A stretch of 10,682 nucleotides of DNA. Origin: Aliarcobacter sp. (lineage in GTDB: Bacteria; Campylobacterota; Campylobacteria; Campylobacterales; Arcobacteraceae). The stretch lies in contig JAGOHQ010000019.1 in NCBI GenBank assembly GCA_017996075.1, positions 1-10,682 on the forward strand, written 5' to 3'. The translations under genes and the position numbers were made by a program. Below the pieces are notes generated by a model. The model did not search any database. It had not been told where the DNA came from and saw nothing but the letters and a program-made list of their open reading frames with translations. This document shows positions 6,906-10,682 of the stretch, piece by piece (positions within the stretch are counted from its first letter, which is position 1; every line of letters starts with the position of its first letter).

Positions 6906-7343
6906 ATGAAAGCAAAAAATATTGTTGGAATAGCTTTAATTGCTATAATCTTTGTTTTGTTATTTTTAGTTCTTTCTCAAGAGAGTTCTAAAAAGGTTGA
7001 TGTTGTAGAGAAAGTAGAGGAGAAAGTTGCAAAAGTTGAGCCAAAAGTAGAAAAGAGTGAAGAAGAAAAATATGTAGAAGATTTAAAAAAACAAGCTGGA
7101 GCAAAGAGTGATTATGAGGTTAGTAAATACTACAAAACATCATGTTCTTCTTGTCATGGAAAAGCAGGTGAAGGTACAAAAGTAGCTCCAATGATTGCTG
7201 GAAAATCTTATGAAGATATTGTAAATAGACTCGATGATTATAAACATAATAGAGTACCAAACTCTTTAATGGTAGGTTTATTAAATAATATAAGTGATGA
7301 AGATTTAAAAATGTTAGCAAAAGAGATTGCAAACTTTAAATAG
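6906..7343 (+). CDS. nosC2: NosC2, membrane-anchored monohaem cytochrome c
   Basis: The 145 residues begin with an uncleaved-looking hydrophobic anchor (about 6-24, IVGIALIAIIFVLLFLVL). A highly charged Val/Glu/Lys segment follows (about 30-66, repeated VEKVEEKVAKVEPKVEK), probably an extended or coiled-coil stalk. A compact class I cytochrome c domain comes next, with CSSCHG at 80-85. The APMIAGKSYEDIVNRL stretch and NSLMVGLLNNISDEDLKMLA supply candidate Met ligands. Such domains carry electrons between membrane quinol oxidation and periplasmic reductases. The stalk would let the haem domain reach partners such as the NosZ haem domain (inference). ATG follows the nosC1 TAG directly, and nosH begins 8 bp after its stop. 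Confidence 0.88.
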   Translation: MKAKNIVGIALIAIIFVLLFLVLSQESSKKVDVVEKVEEKVAKVEPKVEKSEEEKYVEDLKKQAGAKSDYEVSKYYKTSCSSCHGKAGEGTKVAPMIAGKSYEDIVNRLDDYKHNRVPNSLMVGLLNNISDEDLKMLAKEIANFK

Positions 7344-7351
7344 AGGATATT

Positions 7352-8245
7352 ATGAATAAGTATAATACAAGAGCTACTATAGAAGATACAAATTTCTTTG
7401 ATACTTTTATTACTACAACAAAAGATGGCAAAAAAAAGTTAGGAATTAGATTTTATAGATGGTTTGTGGTTATTTTTGTGCATTTGTTATTTATTCTTTC
7501 ATACTACATTGATTTACAGATGCTAGAAGGAGATTTAAGTGGTTCTAGATTTTTAGGTTTTCACTTAACAGATCCTTTTATGACTTTGCAAGTTTTTGCA
7601 AGTACACATCATATTCCAATAAACTTAACTATTGGAACTTTAACAATAGTTGTTATCTATTTAATAATGGGTGGAAGAGCATATTGTTCGTGGGTTTGTC
7701 CATATACAATTTTAGGTGAAATATCAGAAAAATTACATAGATATTTAAAAAAAAGAAAGCTTATAAAATCGTATAAGTTTAACCATAATATAAAATATAT
7801 ATTTTGGGCAATATTTCTATTTTTGGCCTTTGTTAGTGGATATTTAGTGTTTGAGATAATAAATGTAGTTGGAATAATCTCAAGAGCATTAATTTATGGT
7901 TATAGTATAGCTTTAGCATTTGTAGTAGCTGTGTTTTTGATTGATACATTTTTTTCTCAAAGATTTTGGTGTAGATATGTTTGTCCTATTGGAACAACAT
8001 ATAGTTTTATTGGTTGGGGAAGTACAACAAAAATTGTTTGGGATGATAGTTGTGATCATTGTAGAGTTTGTGCAAATGTCTGTTTAGTTCCTCATGTTTT
8101 AGATATTACAAAGAAAAATGCAAATATAAATAATAAAAAAGAACAAACAGTTATTAGTGGAGATTGTACACTTTGTGGAAGATGTGTTGAAGTATGCCAC
8201 AATGATTCACTAAATTTTGAAACTAAATTAAAGAAGTTAATATGA
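7352..8245 (+). CDS. nosH: NosH, membrane polyferredoxin (NapH-like quinol-oxidising partner)
   Basis: The 297-residue protein has four or more membrane helices (about 36-56, 90-108, 149-175 and 178-200). Two CX3CP motifs of NapH/NosR-type proteins face the membrane edges: C112-SWV-C116-P and C207-RYV-C211-P. A C-terminal ferredoxin domain has two [4Fe-4S] motifs, C234/237/240/244 (CDHCRVCANVC) and C272/275/278/282 (CTLCGRCVEVC). In the second motif the usual Pro after the last Cys is His. NapH-family proteins are thought to oxidise menaquinol and pass electrons to the NapG-type partner; here NosG is that partner. It takes the place of NosR, which is absent. The ribosome site GAGG is 6 bp upstream. 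The stop overlaps the nosF start by 4 bp (ATGA). Confidence 0.93.
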   Translation: MNKYNTRATIEDTNFFDTFITTTKDGKKKLGIRFYRWFVVIFVHLLFILSYYIDLQMLEGDLSGSRFLGFHLTDPFMTLQVFASTHHIPINLTIGTLTIVVIYLIMGGRAYCSWVCPYTILGEISEKLHRYLKKRKLIKSYKFNHNIKYIFWAIFLFLAFVSGYLVFEIINVVGIISRALIYGYSIALAFVVAVFLIDTFFSQRFWCRYVCPIGTTYSFIGWGSTTKIVWDDSCDHCRVCANVCLVPHVLDITKKNANINNKKEQTVISGDCTLCGRCVEVCHNDSLNFETKLKKLI

Positions 8246-8880
8246 TAAAAATTAAGAATCTTACAAAAACCTTTGGAGTTCAAAACTCTTTAGATAATAT
8301 TTCTTTGGAGCTAAATAAGGGAGATAGTGTAATAATTATGGGACAAAATGGTGCTGGAAAAACAACTTTAATACGGAGCATATTAGGTCAATATATTCCC
8401 AGCAGTGGAACAATAGAAGTAGCTGGAAATAATCCATTTAAAAACAGAGTTGATACGATTTCAAAAGTAGGTTTTGTGCCACAACTTCCACCACCTATTA
8501 AATTAACAGTAGAAGAGCTTATAAATTTTGCTATACATTCAAGTAATATTAGTAAAAAAAGTGTTGTCGAGCTTTGTTTAAAAATGGATTTAGATTTAAA
8601 TGAGCATATGAAGAAGGTTTTCTTTAAGCTTTCAGGTGGAATGAAACAGAAACTTTTAATAGCTATTGCAATTGCAAAAAATCCAGAAATATTTATATTC
8701 GATGAGCCAACGGCAAATCTTGATCCAAAAGGAAGGGAGAACTTTTATGAAATTATTAAAGAGTACAACAAAAATAGATTAATAATATTTATTAGTCATC
8801 GTATAGAAGAAGTTTTGAATTTGGTTAATAGAAAGATAGAACTCGATTTAGGAAAGGTTATTTTAGATGAAAAAATTTAA
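8242..8880 (+). CDS. nosF: NosF, ABC transporter ATPase for CuZ maturation
   Basis: This 212-residue protein is an ABC ATPase with all key motifs: Walker A GQNGAGKTT (34-42), Q-loop around FVPQLPPP, signature LSGGM (130-134), Walker B with D154-E155 (FIFDEPTANLDP) and the H-loop His186 (ISHR). It is shorter than the roughly 300-residue NosF of denitrifiers, lacking most of the C-terminal region, as is common in this phylum. It powers the NosFY transporter that works with periplasmic NosD in supplying sulfur for the CuZ cluster. Start and end overlap nosH (4 bp) and nosL (14 bp), so it should be translated in step with both. Its partner permease nosY is not adjacent: nosL lies between. Confidence 0.95.
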   Translation: MIKIKNLTKTFGVQNSLDNISLELNKGDSVIIMGQNGAGKTTLIRSILGQYIPSSGTIEVAGNNPFKNRVDTISKVGFVPQLPPPIKLTVEELINFAIHSSNISKKSVVELCLKMDLDLNEHMKKVFFKLSGGMKQKLLIAIAIAKNPEIFIFDEPTANLDPKGRENFYEIIKEYNKNRLIIFISHRIEEVLNLVNRKIELDLGKVILDEKI

Positions 8881-9337
8881 TTTTTTAGTGTTTATTGTTT
8901 TAGGATTGTTTTTTACAGCTTGTAATTCAGAGGTTAATACTAAACCAAAAGAAGTGAAGTTTGATAGAGAAGTTTGTGAACGATGTAAAATGATTATTAG
9001 TGATAGAAATTATGCTGTTCAAGTTGTGAATCCACAAGATGGAAAGAGTTACTACCACGATGACATAGGATGTGCTATTTTATGGTTTGAAGAAAGTGAA
9101 ATTTCATGGAAAAATGAAGCAATTATTTATGTAGCAGATGCAAATAGTGGAAAATGGATAGATGCCAAAAAAGCATTTTGGACTTTTGGAGCAACAACTC
9201 CTATGGATTTTGGATTTAGTGCATATGAATCAAAACAAGATGGTGAAAATTTTGAATTTACCCATGTAGTTCAGAAAGTAAAAGAGAAAAAAATGAAAAA
9301 TCAATCAAATCACTCAGGACATATGGGGCATAAATAA
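8867..9337 (+). CDS. nosL: NosL, copper-chaperone lipoprotein
   Basis: The 156 residues begin with a lipoprotein signal and lipobox FTAC with lipidated Cys19. The NosL motif C37-ER-C40-K-M42 follows (CERCKMIIS), which in NosL lipoproteins is the Cu(I)-binding region. YYHDDIGCAILWFEE and WIDAKKAFWTFG..TPMDFG are typical NosL/NosD-partner family stretches. The C-terminus is His/Met-rich (NHSGHMGHK, 148-156), a plausible extra copper site. It should be anchored in a membrane facing the periplasm and deliver copper to apo-NosZ. The ATG lies inside the end of nosF (14 bp overlap), and its TAA shares one base with the nosY ATG. Its position between nosF and nosY differs from the classical D-F-Y-L order. 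Confidence 0.93.
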   Translation: MKKFNFLVFIVLGLFFTACNSEVNTKPKEVKFDREVCERCKMIISDRNYAVQVVNPQDGKSYYHDDIGCAILWFEESEISWKNEAIIYVADANSGKWIDAKKAFWTFGATTPMDFGFSAYESKQDGENFEFTHVVQKVKEKKMKNQSNHSGHMGHK

Positions 9338-10164
9338 TGAAAAATCTTTTTCTAGTTTTAAAAACTGATGTAAATGAGGCTTTAAGATCTAAATGGTTTT
9401 TGGTATATACTTTGATTTTTGGTGGAATTATTGCTTTATTTTTTATAACTGGAATTACAGAGTCAAGAATTCAAGGATTTAGTGGATTAAGTAGATTGTT
9501 GCTTATTTTTATAGAAATTTGTATAGTTATAGTTCCTATTTTTATTCTAATAAATACTGTAAAAACAATAGCAGGGGAAAGAGATAGTAATATTCTAGAG
9601 TATATGCTATCTTTTCCTATTTCATTAAAAGAATATTTCTTTGGTAAGTTTTTAGGAAAACTTTTTACGGTAACTATTCCAATTATTGGAGCTTTGATTT
9701 TAGCCTTGGTTTGGGGAATATTTAAAGGAGCAAATGTTCCTTGGGAAGAATTCTTTTATTATATGGCTTTAATTATTGCTATTAATATCTGTTTTTTAGG
9801 CTTAAGCTTCTTTATATCTTCAATTGTAAAAACTCAAGATGTGGCTCTTGGAATTGCATTTTTTGTATGGTTATTGCTTTTGGCTTTAATAGATTTATTA
9901 TTAATAGGTTTCTTAATAAAATCAACAGCAAGTCCAGAATTGGTTTATGCTGTAGCTTTGGCTAATCCATTACAAGTATTTAGAATAGGAGCTATTGCCC
10001 TCTTTGATCCAGAATTATCTGTAATTGGACCGGCTAGTTATTTTATTATGGATGAGTTTGGTAAAGAGTTAATTTCAATTTATTGTATTGTTTATCCAAT
10101 TATTATTGGAGTTATATTTAGTGTTTTTGGATATTTAGTTTTTAAAAAAAAGGATTTAGTGTGA
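9337..10164 (+). CDS. nosY: NosY, ABC-2 type permease
   Basis: This 275-residue integral membrane protein has six predicted helices (about 20-40, 52-74, 104-128, 138-162, 171-195 and 246-268). The cytoplasmic motif TIAGERDSNILEYMLSFPIS, after helix 2, is characteristic of ABC-2/NosY permeases and contacts the ATPase. It pairs with NosF and acts with NosD in CuZ assembly. The ANPLQVFRIGAIALFDPELS stretch before the last periplasmic part is also typical of NosY. Start and stop both overlap neighbours: TAATG with nosL and GTGA with the following nosL-like gene. Confidence 0.94.
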   Translation: MKNLFLVLKTDVNEALRSKWFLVYTLIFGGIIALFFITGITESRIQGFSGLSRLLLIFIEICIVIVPIFILINTVKTIAGERDSNILEYMLSFPISLKEYFFGKFLGKLFTVTIPIIGALILALVWGIFKGANVPWEEFFYYMALIIAINICFLGLSFFISSIVKTQDVALGIAFFVWLLLLALIDLLLIGFLIKSTASPELVYAVALANPLQVFRIGAIALFDPELSVIGPASYFIMDEFGKELISIYCIVYPIIIGVIFSVFGYLVFKKKDLV

Positions 10165-10637
10165 AAAGAATTATTTTTTTATTTTTTATTTTAGTTTCAT
10201 CTTTGTTTTCTGCTGAGATATTGGGAAAAAACTATAAAGAAATTAGTAAATTAGTACAAGAAGTTTGTCCAATTAAAAATGTAGATATAGATAAGCATAA
10301 AGATTGGGCAGGTTATGTAGAGTTAAAGGATGGAAGTATTGTTGCCCTTAGTTCTTCAAAATATACTTTTGCTTATATGTTAATAGTGCAAAAGAGAGAA
10401 GGGCAAGATAGTGTTAAAAATATTTATGTAACAGATTATAAAAGTAAAAAGTTGATAGATGCAAAAACAGCTTATTATGTTTTTGGAAGTAATATTATGA
10501 GTGTTGGTGGTGATGATCTTATTCCTTTTTCTCTTGAAAATGATGCAAAAGAGTTTTTTAAAGTAAATAATGGAAAACAAATATATAGATTTGATAGGAT
10601 GACAGAAAACTTCATAAATTATTTAGATATGAGATAA
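10161..10637 (+). CDS. Second NosL-family protein with degenerate metal motif
   Basis: This 158-residue protein has a cleavable Sec signal (about 1-18, ending LFSA before EILGK) and no lipobox, so it should be soluble in the periplasm. The second half is clearly NosL-like: YVTDYKSKKLIDAKTAYYVFGSNI, followed by GGDDLIPFSLENDAKEFF. Where NosL proteins have C-x-x-C-x-M, this has C36-PIKNVDIDKHKDW: the first Cys remains while the second Cys and the Met are gone, and Cys36 is the only Cys. It may be a scaffold, a partner of NosL, or a protein with a different metal site. The start is GTG, overlapping the nosY stop (GTGA), with AGGA several bases upstream. It is the last gene of the operon. I leave the symbol empty because its function may differ from NosL. 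Confidence 0.82.
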   Translation: MKRIIFLFFILVSSLFSAEILGKNYKEISKLVQEVCPIKNVDIDKHKDWAGYVELKDGSIVALSSSKYTFAYMLIVQKREGQDSVKNIYVTDYKSKKLIDAKTAYYVFGSNIMSVGGDDLIPFSLENDAKEFFKVNNGKQIYRFDRMTENFINYLDMR

Positions 10638-10682
10638 GAGGGCTTTTAAACCATTCACGGCTTTTGGTTTAGCCAACTCTTG
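10623..10682 (-). CDS. 3' end of a convergent unidentified gene (partial)
   Basis: Reading the minus strand from the window edge gives 19 codons (QELAKPKAVNGLKALLSHI) and a TAA stop at 10625-10623. The composition, a basic amphipathic helix-like tail, looks like a real protein C-terminus. The stop falls inside the last codons of the plus-strand nosL-like gene, so the two genes converge with a 15 bp overlap. It is too short to identify, and a chance open frame of this length is possible. Confidence 0.4.
   Translation of the reverse strand, partial: QELAKPKAVNGLKALLSHI
10641..10674. terminator. Imperfect inverted repeat at the end of the nos operon
   Basis: AAACCA (10648-10653) pairs with TGGTTT (10665-10670), and GGCT (10641-10644) pairs with AGCC (10671-10674), with TTT bulged between. 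The hairpin starts 3 bp after the nosL-like stop, where an operon terminator is expected, but no T-run follows within the window. It also lies inside the putative convergent coding tail, so it could be coincidental. Confidence 0.3.

Noticed and set aside
7006..7080. Val-Glu-Lys repeats in nosC2 as a DNA repeat element
   Set aside because: The similarity is at protein level (a charged stalk). The DNA units are irregular and stay in frame.
7120..7332. Minus-strand open frame within nosC2
   Set aside because: It is antisense to the cytochrome domain, with no ribosome site or recognisable motif.
8092..8283. Minus-strand open frame over nosH/nosF
   Set aside because: It is antisense to conserved ferredoxin cysteine motifs and contains nothing protein-like.
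10380..10580. Minus-strand open frame within the nosL-like gene
   Set aside because: It is a shadow of the real gene, with no start signals.
885..10653. Nos operon as cargo of a composite transposon (GGGCTnTTTAAA-like ends at 901 and 10639)
   Set aside because: The right-hand match is short, differs by an indel, and is better read as a coding tail or hairpin. No transposase is visible on that side.
1..10682. CRISPR array, tRNA or rRNA genes
   Set aside because: No regularly spaced direct repeats, cloverleaf-like sequences or rRNA-like stretches were seen. The window is almost wholly coding.

Overview
The window is very AT-rich, densely packed DNA that most likely comes from a campylobacterotal (epsilonproteobacterial) bacterium of the Arcobacter group. 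That assignment rests on codon and protein style, the gene order, and a nitrous oxide reductase carrying a C-terminal haem c domain, as in Wolinella-type nos clusters. No marker gene allows a species call.

Layout. Positions 1-580 (minus strand) hold the end of a small membrane/secreted-protein operon: a partial secreted protein at the left edge, a DUF3649-like iron-uptake-type membrane protein, and the last 43 codons of a membrane protein whose 5' part is missing. Positions about 563-901 (minus) are a decayed zinc-ribbon transposase with a frameshift, in-frame stops and an apparent internal deletion. It abuts the broken gene and ends only 27 bp before a nos promoter. Positions 928-970 carry a candidate Crp/Fnr-type box and an extended -10 element. 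Positions 1001-10637 (plus) are a complete nos operon in the order nosZ-nosB-nosD-nosG-nosC1-nosC2-nosH-nosF-nosL-nosY-nosL-like. The last 60 bases hold the 3' end of a convergent minus-strand gene.

How it works together. NosZ is the periplasmic copper enzyme reducing N2O to N2. It is exported by a Sec-type signal and has CuZ histidines, a CuA domain and its own haem. No nosR or nosX is present. Instead NosH (membrane polyferredoxin), NosG (Tat-exported periplasmic polyferredoxin) and two anchored monohaem cytochromes (NosC1, NosC2) form the likely menaquinol-to-NosZ electron route. NosD, NosF and NosY are the beta-helix protein and ABC transporter needed for CuZ maturation, and NosL is the lipoprotein copper chaperone. 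NosB is a membrane protein of unknown role. A strong hairpin between nosZ and nosB probably sets the ratio of nosZ mRNA to accessory-gene mRNA.

The system is mostly a recognisable clade II nos cluster. The least explained parts are a second NosL-family protein that has lost the usual copper-binding motif, NosB itself, the nosZ-nosB hairpin, and the decayed insertion sequence directly upstream of the promoter.
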